Assembly (NCBI RefSeq): GCF_000348985.1
Contig: NC_035923.1
Span: 806,001-870,000, forward strand
Direction: 5' to 3'
DNA: 64,000 bases
From: Huiozyma naganishii CBS 8797
Taxonomy: Eukaryota; Ascomycota; Saccharomycetes; Saccharomycetales; Saccharomycetaceae
Position numbers and translations under genes: made by a program. Shown in pieces: positions 19,411-29,336 of the stretch (positions are counted from its first letter, which is position 1; every line of letters begins with the position of its first letter). The notes below the pieces were generated by a model. It saw only the letters and a program-made list of their open reading frames with translations. It made no database searches and was not told where the DNA came from.

Positions 19411-20364
19411 ATGTTTTGGTTGAAGCTATACAGCAGTTTTCTAATTTTGGTTTGTGTCTCTTCAGTATGTCACTGCTTCGAAAATGTCATGCTACAAACA
19501 TCCGTTCCCGTAATTATGTATTCCCATCGATTGTCTCCAGGTCTTACCAAGTATCAGGATGCATATGACCCAGAGCAAAAAATACCGAAGGAATCGTTCA
19601 GATATATATGTGAGGAATTGATCGATAAGTGTAACTCCGACGCGTACATTTTTATCAACCAACCGGGATTGAACCGATGGGACTTTGAAGAATATAGACA
19701 TTCTTTTAGTCATTTTGAAAAGTATATCAATGGAAGTTCAACTGCTTTGAAGTTTGAGCAAGTCGGTTTGCTTGACGATGAATTTTTTAAAGATCTATTG
19801 TCGTACACAAGCAAGGCTTGTAACGTGCGAGAAATAATTACTTTGGAAGGTAATAACACAGATGAATTCCAGCCATACATCGATACAGATTCAAGGATAG
19901 TCAGGATTGACTTTCCAAGGTTAAGCTCCGAAGTTGATTTAAGGGAAGAGGAAATCCAGCATTTTGATTCATACCTGCGCACTGTACTAGCACAGATCCC
20001 ATCCCCATATCATACTGTAATTTACACTTCCTTAGAATCCAGTGAGTTTGATGCTGATCTATTGAAAAATCCCGGGGAAATCTTTCAAGACATATTTGCA
20101 ACCAAGACCCAAGATATCGAGATTAATGACAGGTTGAGACAGGATCCTATTTTCAGAAATAGCCCAAACCCTCGTTTCTCTGGTATGGCAAATCAATACA
20201 TTTCCGTCTTTGATTCCCATTTTGTCAAAGAGAACTACAATCTTTTGAAATTAATTGGAACCACATTTTTCTGTTTTGTGATATACCAAGTGTTTGCACT
20301 TTTTAGAGACGCACCTGTAGAAAAGAGGACGGAACCCGCCAAAAAAAAACTAAGCCAAGAATAA
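19411..20364 (+). CDS. BIG1: ER membrane protein for beta-1,6-glucan synthesis
   Basis: Big1 is an ER type I membrane protein needed for beta-1,6-glucan in the cell wall. The 317-residue product has a signal peptide (MFWLKLYSSFLILVCVSSVCHC) and a lumenal domain with YIFINQPGL and a pair of cysteines. A single membrane segment (LIGTTFFCFVIYQVFALF) lies near 280-297, followed by a basic tail. S. cerevisiae BIG1 has a 5' intron; none is needed here. The tail ends KKKLSQE right after nine A residues (20341-20349). One extra A there would open 42 more codons ending in KKIK, so the true C-terminus is uncertain. It is divergent from KIC1. Confidence 0.9.
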   Translation: MFWLKLYSSFLILVCVSSVCHCFENVMLQTSVPVIMYSHRLSPGLTKYQDAYDPEQKIPKESFRYICEELIDKCNSDAYIFINQPGLNRWDFEEYRHSFSHFEKYINGSSTALKFEQVGLLDDEFFKDLLSYTSKACNVREIITLEGNNTDEFQPYIDTDSRIVRIDFPRLSSEVDLREEEIQHFDSYLRTVLAQIPSPYHTVIYTSLESSEFDADLLKNPGEIFQDIFATKTQDIEINDRLRQDPIFRNSPNPRFSGMANQYISVFDSHFVKENYNLLKLIGTTFFCFVIYQVFALFRDAPVEKRTEPAKKKLSQE

Positions 20365-20848
20365 CAGTTACAAGTGAAAAGAAGGAGGAGAAAGCCATCA
20401 CTCGCCCACAAGAACAGGTCAGTACTTCAAGAAGACAGGAAAAAGAGGAAGCTAACTCCATTAAAAAGATAAAATAGGTAAATTGCACCCGCATAAATGT
20501 TCATATTCTATCTGAGACAAGTTTCCTTGATAGAATGTACACTTCTCATTAGATCGTGTTACTTCTTGTGTCTCTAGGTCATCGCTGATCCTGTTACAGG
20601 TACATTACTATCGAGTTAGGGCCGCGAGGATTTTCGGGAATCGACCTTGTTTATTAGTTCAAGTAATTTTGTTTCTAGCTTTTAGCGTCGTTGCTTATAA
20701 TATGTGCATTTTTTCTATCATTATGTAACCTTTCAGATGCAGTGGAATTAGGCTTTACTAACTCATCATTGTTATTTCTCCAGTTTTGGGAAAGGAGGTT
20801 TAACCAAAAAAGTTGAACAACTTTCTCGTTCATTTCTGTTTTTAGTAA
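20365..20848. other. BIG1 downstream region up to first LTR
   Basis: The first 113 bp stay open in the +1 frame of BIG1 to a TAG at 20475-20477 and may be displaced BIG1 coding sequence. The remainder, to the target-site duplication at 20849, is AT-rich with no recognised feature. Confidence 0.4.
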
Positions 20849-20853
20849 GAAAG
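20849..20853 (+). repeat. Target-site duplication, left copy (GAAAG)
   Basis: GAAAG lies directly before the first LTR and is repeated directly after it at 21160-21164. Five base pairs is the usual duplication of Ty-type integrases. Confidence 0.75.
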
Positions 20854-21159
20854 TGCTGAATACAGAAAATGACTATTATAGGGGTGATAAGATATCATCA
20901 TAGGCATAAACATTATATGAAACGAGAATGAAACGTGGCAATTATGAAACATAATCCTATTCTGAGAATATCTGGGAAATTCTCACATATATAAAGACTA
21001 GTTATATCTATAGTATCGGTCTCTATCTTTCTGGACATACAGAAGAGACCATCGAACCTTATACTTAAATAGTATAAGTAAGAAGGCAACTTTACCTAAG
21101 TTATCTCTTAATCTCTACTCACAATGGGATAGTCACGGCGAGAAAGACAATATCCAAAA
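20854..21159 (+). mobile_element. Solo LTR 1 of a Ty-like retrotransposon
   Basis: This 306-bp element starts TGCTGAATAC and ends ATCCAAAA. The end is one base away from the CAACA end of LTR 2. It is flanked by a perfect 5-bp duplication GAAAG. It shares most of its length with LTR 2, including the start, the CACATATATAAAGACTAGTT promoter-like stretch and the last 60 bases. It lacks a segment of about 50 bp found in LTR 2. There is no internal retrotransposon sequence, so it is a solo LTR left by LTR-LTR recombination. Differences between the copies suggest neither is very recent. Confidence 0.85.
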
Positions 21160-21164
21160 GAAAG
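21160..21164 (+). repeat. Target-site duplication, right copy (GAAAG)
   Basis: This matches the five bases in front of LTR 1 exactly, which fixes the LTR's right boundary at 21159. Confidence 0.75.
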
Positions 21165-21550
21165 TGCTAATAGTTATTTTAGAAAAAATAACAGCTTGTA
21201 AGAGCTAAAGCAGGTTGTGATTGAGAAAAAGTGTGTAAGGAATCTGATATTGTGTATTTACGCCGTATACGTAAAGTATTTAGTTATATCAGTTGTACTT
21301 GCTTGTCTAAGACTGATTCCTTCCTTGAGTCCCGGATTTAGAGACGGTCTTGAAAGATGTCGGTGCAGCTACCTTGCGGCTTATATACGTTCCAGATAAC
21401 GGGCCATCCGCATGTCTCAAATTCGTATACTCACACGTCGGGTTATAATAGTTCACAGTACTGTATTAGATAAAGTAACGGGTCATGAGTCCATTCCCAA
21501 AGGGAGTTTTTCAATTTATCCTCACACAACTTTGAGTGAAGGGTCTATAT
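21165..21550. other. Spacer between the two solo LTRs
   Basis: About 390 bp of probably original BIG1-GEP4 intergenic DNA. Ty1-like elements often insert near tRNA genes, but I find no A-box/B-box pair here. A 60-codon ORF at 21217 is probably chance. Confidence 0.4.
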
Positions 21551-21555
21551 AAAGC
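21551..21555 (+). repeat. Target-site duplication, left copy (AAAGC)
   Basis: AAAGC directly precedes LTR 2 and is repeated after it at 21910-21914. Confidence 0.8.
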
Positions 21556-21909
21556 TGCTGAATATAGAAAATGACTATTATAGGGGTGATAAGATATCAT
21601 CATAGGCATAAACAGAATATGAAACGATAATGATACGTGACAACTATGAAACGTATAACATTGATGCCACGAGGAAGTTAATATGCTACACTGTGAAGCA
21701 TACTTACTACTCTGAGAAAATCTGGGAAATTCTCACATATATAAAGACTAGTTATATCCATGGTATTGGTCTCTATCTTTCTGAACATACAGAAGAGACC
21801 ATCGAACTTTATACTTAAATAGTATAAGTAAGAAGGCAACTTTACCTAAGTTATCTCTTAATCTCTACTCACAATGAGATAGTCACGGCGAAAATGACAA
21901 AATCCAACA
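21556..21909 (+). mobile_element. Solo LTR 2 of the same family, just upstream of GEP4
   Basis: This 354-bp element begins TGCTGAATAT and ends ATCCAACA, with a perfect AAAGC duplication on each side. A TATA-like TATATAAAG lies at 21738-21746. Near its right end an ATG at 21894 opens a frame that leaves the LTR and runs into GEP4. In Ty1 the gag start codon also lies inside the LTR near its end, so this ATG may be the former gag start. The LTR ends 50 bp before the conserved GEP4 ATG, so it now forms the promoter or 5' leader of that gene. Confidence 0.88.
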
Positions 21910-21914
21910 AAAGC
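21910..21914 (+). repeat. Target-site duplication, right copy (AAAGC)
   Basis: This is identical to the five bases in front of LTR 2, proving insertion here and fixing the LTR's right end at 21909. Confidence 0.8.
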
Positions 21915-21959
21915 TACCATCTTTCAGAGGGTAACAGGTCAAAAGGGACTGGGAACGGA

Positions 21960-22628
21960 ATGTTGCAAGACCTAAACATATTTGGAACCTTGAATGCTTT
22001 CAAACTGCTGTACAATCCCAAACTATGCAAACATTATGGTGTGTTTCCCACCTTCGACCAGGTTCCTATCCCTGTAAACAATTCCATAAAAGCTATAGTA
22101 TTGGACAAGGACAATTGCTTTGCATATCCGAAACAATCCACTGTATGGCCCGAGTACAAGGCCCAGTGGGAAAAGCTAAAACAAACTTATCCGGGGAAGG
22201 CTTTGCTCGTGGTGAGCAACACTGCAGGATCAGGTGACGACACAGATTTCAAAGAAGCCAAGCTGATTGAACAACAAACGGGTGTCAATGTGCTACGACA
22301 CTCGAAGAAAAAACCTGGCTGCAAAGAGGAGATACTACGGTACTTTCGAGAGAACAATGTAACAACCAACCCACAAGAAATCGCCGTGATTGGCGACAGA
22401 TTACTGACAGATGTCATGCTGGCCAATATGATGAACGCTTACGCTGTATGGATCAAAGACGGTGTCAAGATCTCAAACAACCCCATTGTCCGGTTTGAAA
22501 AAAGACTCGCCAGCTATATGGGGTTGGGCACTCAAAGTAGCAAGCGGGACCATTCAATAATAACAAACGATGACATACTCCCCCTGGGGACGTCTAAGAT
22601 CGGCAATCCCAAACCTTCAATTACATAA
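21960..22628 (+). CDS. GEP4: Mitochondrial phosphatidylglycerophosphatase
   Basis: Gep4 dephosphorylates phosphatidylglycerol-phosphate at the mitochondrial inner membrane on the way to cardiolipin. The HAD-type catalytic motif VLDKDN has its two aspartates at residues 49 and 51. The second and third motifs are LLVVSNTAG and the later KKPGC...AVIGDRLLTDVMLANMM. I chose the ATG at 21960 (MLQDLNIFGTLNAFKLLYNP, 222 aa) because it aligns with the start of S. cerevisiae Gep4 (185 aa). The extra length is a C-terminal tail. The same frame is open back to an ATG at 21894 inside the upstream LTR, which would add 22 residues. In S. cerevisiae TRA1 follows; it is absent here. Confidence 0.93.
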   Translation: MLQDLNIFGTLNAFKLLYNPKLCKHYGVFPTFDQVPIPVNNSIKAIVLDKDNCFAYPKQSTVWPEYKAQWEKLKQTYPGKALLVVSNTAGSGDDTDFKEAKLIEQQTGVNVLRHSKKKPGCKEEILRYFRENNVTTNPQEIAVIGDRLLTDVMLANMMNAYAVWIKDGVKISNNPIVRFEKRLASYMGLGTQSSKRDHSIITNDDILPLGTSKIGNPKPSIT

Positions 22629-22923
22629 CCTCCTGTATACACCGTGTCCTGCACCAACTCGGCGCTACCAACTCGCCTGAACGACAAACGAGATCTTCGG
22701 ACACGAACCGAAAGAAAAAAATCCCAAGCCGAAAAAAAATTGTTACATCTGAAAATAATTTTTCAGAAAAGAACAACAAGGCAAAAACGAGATTGAAGCG
22801 CAAGATCGAAATTGGCTGCGCGTAGCTATAGGTCCTTTCAGCTTCAACCAGACGGTGACTCATCCTGTATCATAGTTTAACCTAACAACCCCCATTTTGG
22901 TTGCTATTGATACCTCTCTGAAG

Positions 22924-25824
22924 ATGTCCGAAGGTGATTTAGCCGCTGGTATCTCCAGTCTGTCATTGGATCAGACGGGCCCTGTGCCACACAACTTTAA
23001 GAAACACAGGAGACCGAATAGAGCTTTCCACAATTTGAACTCTGCGAATCCGACACTTAATGATTTGCCGAGCTTCCCCGGAATGCCTGTCCATGGTAGA
23101 ACCTCCTCCTGGACTGGGGCTTCTCAGAGTGCATCCGGATCTCCATTCATCCAGCCCCAGAGTTTCACTCCAAGGCAGTTTGATGCTTCACAATTCCCAG
23201 CACCGGGATCCCCCTACGTAGGCAACGGTGTGCCTCCCTCTCCTGGATTCAACACCGCCTCTGAACAGTTTATGGTACCTGCTGGCCCTGGAGCTTCGAC
23301 CCCCACGCCAAATGCCTCGTTTTCCCCCGTATATGAAGAATCGAACTACAACACCTCTCACATCATTGCCACTCAGAGATGGGAGGAGCAATTGCTGTAT
23401 CTACAGAAGATGTACCAGACCATAAAGGACCTCAACGTACCGCTACCAACTACCGAGTTCTATTGCAAGGATCAATCCAAATGTGACCCGAGATTCATGA
23501 GTGTTTCTATGTATGCGCTGCCGGAGGACAGCCATCTGAGAAGCGCCACAAAGCTACCTATTGGGCTGACTGTACAACCGTTTGCGCAAACTTTACCGGA
23601 GGAGCCCGTTCCTATCGTAAAGTCTATCACGAACATGGTCTTAAACGATGGCTCTGAAGATTTGAAAGAACCTATACGTTGTATGAGATGTCGCACGTAT
23701 TTGAACCCAGGATTTCAAATTGGTTACGATGGCAATGCGTGCTGTAATATTTGCAACGTCAAAATGAAGTTGTCCATGGAGGAATTTGGCAACGGAGTGA
23801 TTGATGGCCAAGGTGGGCTTGATAGATTGGAGACATCGTTCGGTACTGTCGACTTCTTGGTGCCAAGGCAGTATAATGCAACTAAGGACGCGGCTCCATT
23901 ACCACTGCATTACGTGTTCTTGATAGATACGTCCCTGCTGGCTAATGAAAACGGTAGCTCATTGGCTGTAGTTGAGGCGGTCAGAAACTCCATCGAATAC
24001 ATCAGCGAGAATCAAGAAAATTGTAAGATTGCCATCATAGCTTATGACAATAAGTTAAAGTTCTACAAGTTGATACCGGAATTAGAAAGTGCGCAAGAAT
24101 ACATCGTCAACGATCTCCAAGACGTCTTCCTACCATTTTACAATGGGCTTTTCACCAAACCAAAGGATTCCATGAAGGTGATAAACGACACATTGAGGAA
24201 GATCAGCGACTTCATAGTTGCCGACAAATACAGCCAGGTCCCACACGCATGCTACGGTACCGCTCTAGAGGCAGCCAAACTAGCCCTGAGTACCGTCACC
24301 GGCGGTCAAGGTGGTAAAATTGTTTGCTCCTTGAACTCGTTACCAACTTTGGGTAAGGGCAACCTACAATTGAAGAAGGATGACGCGTTGAAGAAACACG
24401 TCAAATGTGACAACGAATTTTATAACCAGATTGCAGACCAGCTGATGAGATCCTATATTTCTCTAGATCTCTACGTGACTGGTGCAGGATTCATTGATAT
24501 GGCAAGTGTGGCGAAACCCGTTGAAAAGACATCCGGTATGTTGAGATACTACCCACATTTCCGCTCCGACCATGACGAATTCTTATTAGTTAACGATATG
24601 GTGAGCAATATAGCTAAAATTGTGGGTTATCAAGGTCTGCTTAAAGTTCGTTGCTCTGCTGGTTTATCGGTCGAATCTTATTACATGGATGCCATAGATT
24701 ACTCGGATCGTGAACCAATGATCCCTGTTTTAACTAAGGATACAACCGTGGATGTTCTCTTCAAGTATGACGAAAAGTTGAAGGCCGGTAAAGATATGTA
24801 TTACCAAACCGCTATGTTGTACACGGATATTCATGGTGTTCGAAAGGTCCGCTCCATCAATACCAGCAGCAGAGTGTCCAAAAATATCAGAGAGATCTTC
24901 AAGTACGTGAACCAAACAGCGGTGCTTAGAATAATGATCAAAGATATTATCCGCACTCTGGGCAACTGCGACTTCCCAGCCATCCGGAAGGTGATTGACG
25001 ACAAACTAGTAGACATATTAACGCAATACAGAGCATTGATCAGTGGTAACTCTTCGTCGCAACTCGTCCTTCCTGATGCGCTGAGAACACTGCCAATGTA
25101 CATGCTATCGTTCGAAAAGAGTGCATTGATGAGACCAAATATGCAAAGTACAAGGGGCAACGAAAGAATTTTTGATTTGATGAAATACAGCATGTTCGAC
25201 AGCGCCAAACTGTCCTTCAAATTATATCCCCAAATCATCCCATTTCATGAAATGTTGGAAGAGACAGACTTGATGTTTTATGACACAAACGAAAGGCTAC
25301 TTCAAGTTAGCCCTACAACAATTCCAAATCTTTCTGTCCGTGACGGTCATGCGTCGCTAATGAACGGTGGGTGTTACTTTGTGTTTGACGGTACGCACAT
25401 TTACTTGTGGTTCAACGAAAATACAAACAAGATGTTGTTACAAGACTTGCTTGGCATCGACCCATCCTTGCCAACTGCGTCCATTACCTTGGCCGGGGGC
25501 TACTTGCCTGAGTGCGGGACGAGCATCAATGAAAAGGCCCGCAACATTGTCAAATATTGGTCTCATATCACTGCGCAGCCAACCATCCCGCTAATCTTGC
25601 TGAGACCAAACATCGATCAATACTACAGCTCAACCATGACTAACATCCTCTGTGAAGATAAAAGCATGAACCTGATTGAGGACTACGACAACTACCTTAT
25701 CAACCTGCACCGCAAGATCCAAGAGAGGCTTGCCAAGGACGATTTCGTAAAAGTCTCCACCAGCAGCGGAAGCTCACTTGGTAAAGGTCACGAGCAATTC
25801 CACCAAAAGTTTGTACAGTTCTAA
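22924..25824 (+). CDS. SFB3: Sec24-like COPII cargo adaptor Sfb3 (Lst1)
   Basis: Sfb3 is a Sec24 paralog that pairs with Sec23 to sort cargo such as the plasma-membrane ATPase Pma1 into COPII vesicles at the ER. The 966-residue product (S. cerevisiae 929) has a disordered Pro/Ser-rich N-terminus and a zinc finger near 252-280 (CMRCRTYLNP...CCNICNVKM). The trunk domain follows (LHYVFLIDTSLLANENGSS), then beta-sandwich and helical domains and a gelsolin-like end. The C-terminus HQKFVQF matches that of S. cerevisiae. I chose the ATG at 22924; the frame is open further upstream but has no earlier ATG there. The frame is intact. Confidence 0.96.
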   Translation: MSEGDLAAGISSLSLDQTGPVPHNFKKHRRPNRAFHNLNSANPTLNDLPSFPGMPVHGRTSSWTGASQSASGSPFIQPQSFTPRQFDASQFPAPGSPYVGNGVPPSPGFNTASEQFMVPAGPGASTPTPNASFSPVYEESNYNTSHIIATQRWEEQLLYLQKMYQTIKDLNVPLPTTEFYCKDQSKCDPRFMSVSMYALPEDSHLRSATKLPIGLTVQPFAQTLPEEPVPIVKSITNMVLNDGSEDLKEPIRCMRCRTYLNPGFQIGYDGNACCNICNVKMKLSMEEFGNGVIDGQGGLDRLETSFGTVDFLVPRQYNATKDAAPLPLHYVFLIDTSLLANENGSSLAVVEAVRNSIEYISENQENCKIAIIAYDNKLKFYKLIPELESAQEYIVNDLQDVFLPFYNGLFTKPKDSMKVINDTLRKISDFIVADKYSQVPHACYGTALEAAKLALSTVTGGQGGKIVCSLNSLPTLGKGNLQLKKDDALKKHVKCDNEFYNQIADQLMRSYISLDLYVTGAGFIDMASVAKPVEKTSGMLRYYPHFRSDHDEFLLVNDMVSNIAKIVGYQGLLKVRCSAGLSVESYYMDAIDYSDREPMIPVLTKDTTVDVLFKYDEKLKAGKDMYYQTAMLYTDIHGVRKVRSINTSSRVSKNIREIFKYVNQTAVLRIMIKDIIRTLGNCDFPAIRKVIDDKLVDILTQYRALISGNSSSQLVLPDALRTLPMYMLSFEKSALMRPNMQSTRGNERIFDLMKYSMFDSAKLSFKLYPQIIPFHEMLEETDLMFYDTNERLLQVSPTTIPNLSVRDGHASLMNGGCYFVFDGTHIYLWFNENTNKMLLQDLLGIDPSLPTASITLAGGYLPECGTSINEKARNIVKYWSHITAQPTIPLILLRPNIDQYYSSTMTNILCEDKSMNLIEDYDNYLINLHRKIQERLAKDDFVKVSTSSGSSLGKGHEQFHQKFVQF

Positions 25825-26352
25825 TGGAACTCGAGAACAAACATAACCTGTAAACTATGTATGAACTGTATAAAGACTGGTTTGTAAGCAACATGAATAA
25901 TAGTAGCTACGCGCAACTGTCACGTCCATGTTCAGCCGCCCTTCCCCTACACTTTTCTCAAGCAGAGAAAGTCCAACCACGAGGATTATACGAATACAAC
26001 GTTGTCTCAAGCAGAGAAAGTCCAACCACGAGGATTATACGAATACAACGTTGTCTCCCACATACTGCAATTTGGCGAGAACAGATTATAACCTCAAAAC
26101 GTCAAGTATTCCAGGTTTCGAGATGCCCATCATTCGTCGAAAAAAAAAAAAATTAAAAAAAAAAAGAAATGGACGACTAACGGAGTCTAAAACGTAGGAG
26201 ATGAGCTGTAGTTTTCCCGAACATTATACATTGAAAGGTGCGACTTGAACAACTATCCACTTACTGTACTGGCTACTCTTTTTTATAGCTTATACCTTTG
26301 TATCCAGCTGTGGGATACCTTTAGTACTATACTTATTATTTGAGTTTGAAAG
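25825..26352. other. SFB3-PAL intergenic region
   Basis: About 530 bp. It contains a perfect 49-bp tandem duplication (described separately) and A-rich tracts around 26140-26168. No gene is recognised. Confidence 0.45.
25956..26057 (+). repeat. Tandem duplication, two copies of 49 bp
   Basis: Copy one is 25956-26004 and copy two 26005-26053, identical at all 49 positions, plus four bases (TCTC) of a third. The unit begins TCTCAAGCAGAGAAAG and ends AATACAACGTTG. It lies about 130 bp after the SFB3 stop. The lack of differences suggests a recent event or an assembly duplication. Confidence 0.92.
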
Positions 26353-27165
26353 ATGTCTGAAAGAGGGATGAAAAGCACCAATCCATTCAGGACTGAGAAG
26401 GAGAACGATGCTCGATTCGTTAGTAGCTCGACAAATCCGTTTGTCAGCTCGAGCGAGAGATCCAAAAACACACATAGCGGAAACAAGGGCCTGGCTCATA
26501 GTCGTAGCAGCAGGAATTTTAACGATGAGGCCAATGTCTCGGAAAAATATCCGGAGCAACGGCGCCACAAAACCCACCACCATCACCATCGCAGTTCCAA
26601 GGACAATACGAGGCTTGACACTATAGATAAGCTAGACGTCACGGGAATATTCTCACAAGCTGGGTTTCACCACGACGGGCCATTCGATGCAGCGAGACCT
26701 CAAAGAAATCGTCGAAATGACAAAAATGCCCCAGTATTGGCCTTCCCTATGAATGGAGAAAATAGCAGTTTGACAAGGCCACGTTTACAAAATTCAACAA
26801 AGTCGTTTTCGTCAACGAGCGACGATTCTTCTAGTAGTGTTGGCATCACCAGAAGAGGTACAGTATCTGGCCAATTTGACAGTGCAACAAGAAGCAGAAT
26901 GGTACACAGTCAATCGACGGCAGGACTTGGGTCCAGTACGTTCTTAGATGGTGCACCAGCCTCTCAGGAGGCTGTGAGAGAGGATATTAGGACGCGTATC
27001 AGAAGAAACCAAACCGTTAAGGCGAATAGGCGAAAGTCCATAGGTGATATGCTGAGAGCAGAATTTATAGGTACCCAGGAGGAAAAAGTCGGTGATGCGC
27101 CAAAGAGAAATGGCAGTAAGTTACTTAGAAGAGTGAAGAGTTTGAAGACACGTAATAAATCGTGA
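26353..27165 (+). CDS. PAL2: Pal1-family endocytic coat protein
   Basis: Pal1 and Pal2 are early endocytic-site proteins that bind EH-domain proteins such as Ede1. The 270-residue product has two NPF motifs near the N-terminus (STNPFRTEK, STNPFVSS) and a His/Arg cluster. It carries the family signature DTIDKLDVTGIF followed by FHHDGPFDAARPQRNRR. The rest is Ser-rich and disordered with a basic end. It is shorter than either S. cerevisiae paralog (Pal1 499, Pal2 about 367). Position beside SFB3 suggests YHR097C (PAL2) rather than YDR348C (PAL1). No intron is needed. Confidence 0.85.
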   Translation: MSERGMKSTNPFRTEKENDARFVSSSTNPFVSSSERSKNTHSGNKGLAHSRSSRNFNDEANVSEKYPEQRRHKTHHHHHRSSKDNTRLDTIDKLDVTGIFSQAGFHHDGPFDAARPQRNRRNDKNAPVLAFPMNGENSSLTRPRLQNSTKSFSSTSDDSSSSVGITRRGTVSGQFDSATRSRMVHSQSTAGLGSSTFLDGAPASQEAVREDIRTRIRRNQTVKANRRKSIGDMLRAEFIGTQEEKVGDAPKRNGSKLLRRVKSLKTRNKS

Positions 27166-28388
27166 CTGTTGGAGAGCGAGTTAGGCGAAAAGTTAACGCT
27201 TTCTTCGGATAACACACAAGAAGTGCCCATACCTTTGAAGAAAACCAATGCAGCTTGTTTACCGTGTTTATCCACCATCGAAAATATTAGTCTGCTTTGT
27301 GCAAACTCTTTGCTTTCTGGCACTGTATATGCACTCCACTTTGTTTTTTTACACCTATGAGCTCACCTCTATGTCATCGTTGGTTTTCTTATTGTACAAC
27401 ACAATGTACTACAGCCAACCATGCCAGAAAATACTTGAGCATAAAAAATCTTTGCTTGCAATATTACTCAATCAAGTGACTTTACTAAGGTTAAACTTGA
27501 ACTGAAAACCACTCTGCTACTTTTTCATTGCCTCTAATAATAGCAGATATATGTGCCCTATAGTATTATTCAGGGTAGGAGGGGAAAACTTCCGTTAGAT
27601 CAGCAATTGTTGGAATGAGACAGACGTATCCTTTATATTGGCGTCAGCGTGAATTTGAAAAAGACAACTGCTTGAGGGGTTTTCTGGGAGAAGGGGAACT
27701 AGTTTAAAAATTGCCAGATGTATTCCTTTCTTTTTAGTACAAACTTCATACGCTTAATATGAGTTACAACGAGGCTATTGGCGGGCAAAGACTATCAGTG
27801 AATTTTTACCAGCGAAGGAGCGCGTATTTGAAAGTCTTGGCCTATTACAGTGCGCTATCGTAAGAAAATTGTATTTGATTTAGAAGATCGTGGTTTACTT
27901 CCAGTGTCTTTTAAATGTTTTACGATCTGTTTTTGCACCATACAAAACGATTGTAGTACAGGAATACTGTTTAAGACCTCTATCAGCTATTAATATTTTA
28001 CGAAGAACGTACTACTATCCCCATGTGCCGTGACCAAAAAAAACCTAAAGATAGTAACCCTGATATATTGACTTATGGCTCGCCAATTTTATAAGATTAA
28101 TATCATGGCAAACAAAAAGGTACTCGATTGCAAAATATTTTTTTATATCAGTACCAGCAAGGCTTTTCCCCTTCTGAATAAATGTCAATAAAGTAAGATT
28201 CTCTTTCAACGAGTGATTATATTCAATTATATAAGGTATAGAGAAAGTCAAGGTCAATGAATTTATATTGAAACAGGTCTGCTGTCGGAACAACAGCTGA
28301 TTTGCTAATAAACTTGACTTTGAGAAGCAGATAACATATCTATCCAAAGATGACTGTTCAAAATTACGTCATAATGTATTCCAATCAT

Positions 28389-29336
28389 CGGAAAAAAAAC
28401 GCGGCAAAACTTCGAAAGCCGTTTCAGGGCTATCTTGAAGAAGCGGCATGAAAAAAAAGAAATACGGCAAAAAAGTTTTTCCGAGATTTGACCGGCACTG
28501 TTTGTGTCGGAAAAACTTCTCGGTGAAACCTTATTTGATCAAGCCGTGGCAAAACGTTGAGTTGAACCCTCTCAATAATGTTCCGGATAAGAGGAAACGA
28601 ACGGCATTAGTTTAGTTTTTCTTATTACCGTGTTCCAAGCCCAAAACGAGATATTTCTGGAAGTCCAGCTCCTGTGATTAATCGGATTTATTTCCATCCT
28701 CCTTTTTTGTTGAGAATGGCTTCGCATGTTTAGTGCTAAAACGATAGAAACTGTCTCTGTAATTGCTTGCCGGCCGTTTCTTCTACCCTGAGAAATTGCC
28801 AGACAAACTTTGAAGTGCTGGGTTTTCTGATAGAAGCATTCATTCTTGAGGGTGTCGACCCAGCAGGCAAAATAACTGGCCTCAAACCTACTTGAAGTGT
28901 TAGTAGTTTACATCAGAAAAGGAGTAACTCACGCCCTTTCTGGTCAATGGAAGATTATTTCATTCTTTTCCGTCCATGCTACATTGCACCAGGCTTAAGA
29001 TTAGGAGGTAGCCTCTTATTTACACCCACATCGCTTTCGAAAGGGGCGACGAGAGACCCTCGGCCTCATACGGCAAAATGTTTTTCTCGAGGGTCGACCC
29101 ACATAACACTACCCAGACATCACACCAAACCGTTAAATGCATTTTCTTTTATCGTCGATACTTTCTTACGGCAAATTCTCTACTTAGAAACAGCCGTGCG
29201 ACGAGGGGACGGGTCCCGCTTTCTTTTACTTAATCATCAATTTTCCCGAATATTTTGAAGTTTTTCCGAACACGTCATCTCGGAAAAACCCTCGAAAGTT
29301 TTTTTTCCGTAAAGCCAAATAATGGTCTTTTATCCG
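28389..29336 (+). promoter_or_regulatory. Cluster of Rgt1-type sites (CGGANNA)
   Basis: By eye I find nine matches on either strand, at 28389, 28477(-), 28508, 28584, 28966(-), 29262(-), 29281, 29303(-) and 29330(-). Most are CGGAAAA; two are CGGATAA. Chance would give about two in 950 bp. Rgt1 represses HXT genes through such clustered sites without glucose. Confidence 0.6.

Noticed and set aside
21165..21550. Possible tRNA gene as target for the LTR insertions
   Set aside because: I looked for paired A and B boxes on both strands between and beside the LTRs and found none.
27760..27864. 34-codon ORF (MSYNEAIGGQRLS...) in the HXT upstream region
   Set aside because: It is short, unlike any family I know, and lies in long non-coding DNA. 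Chance is the simplest reading.
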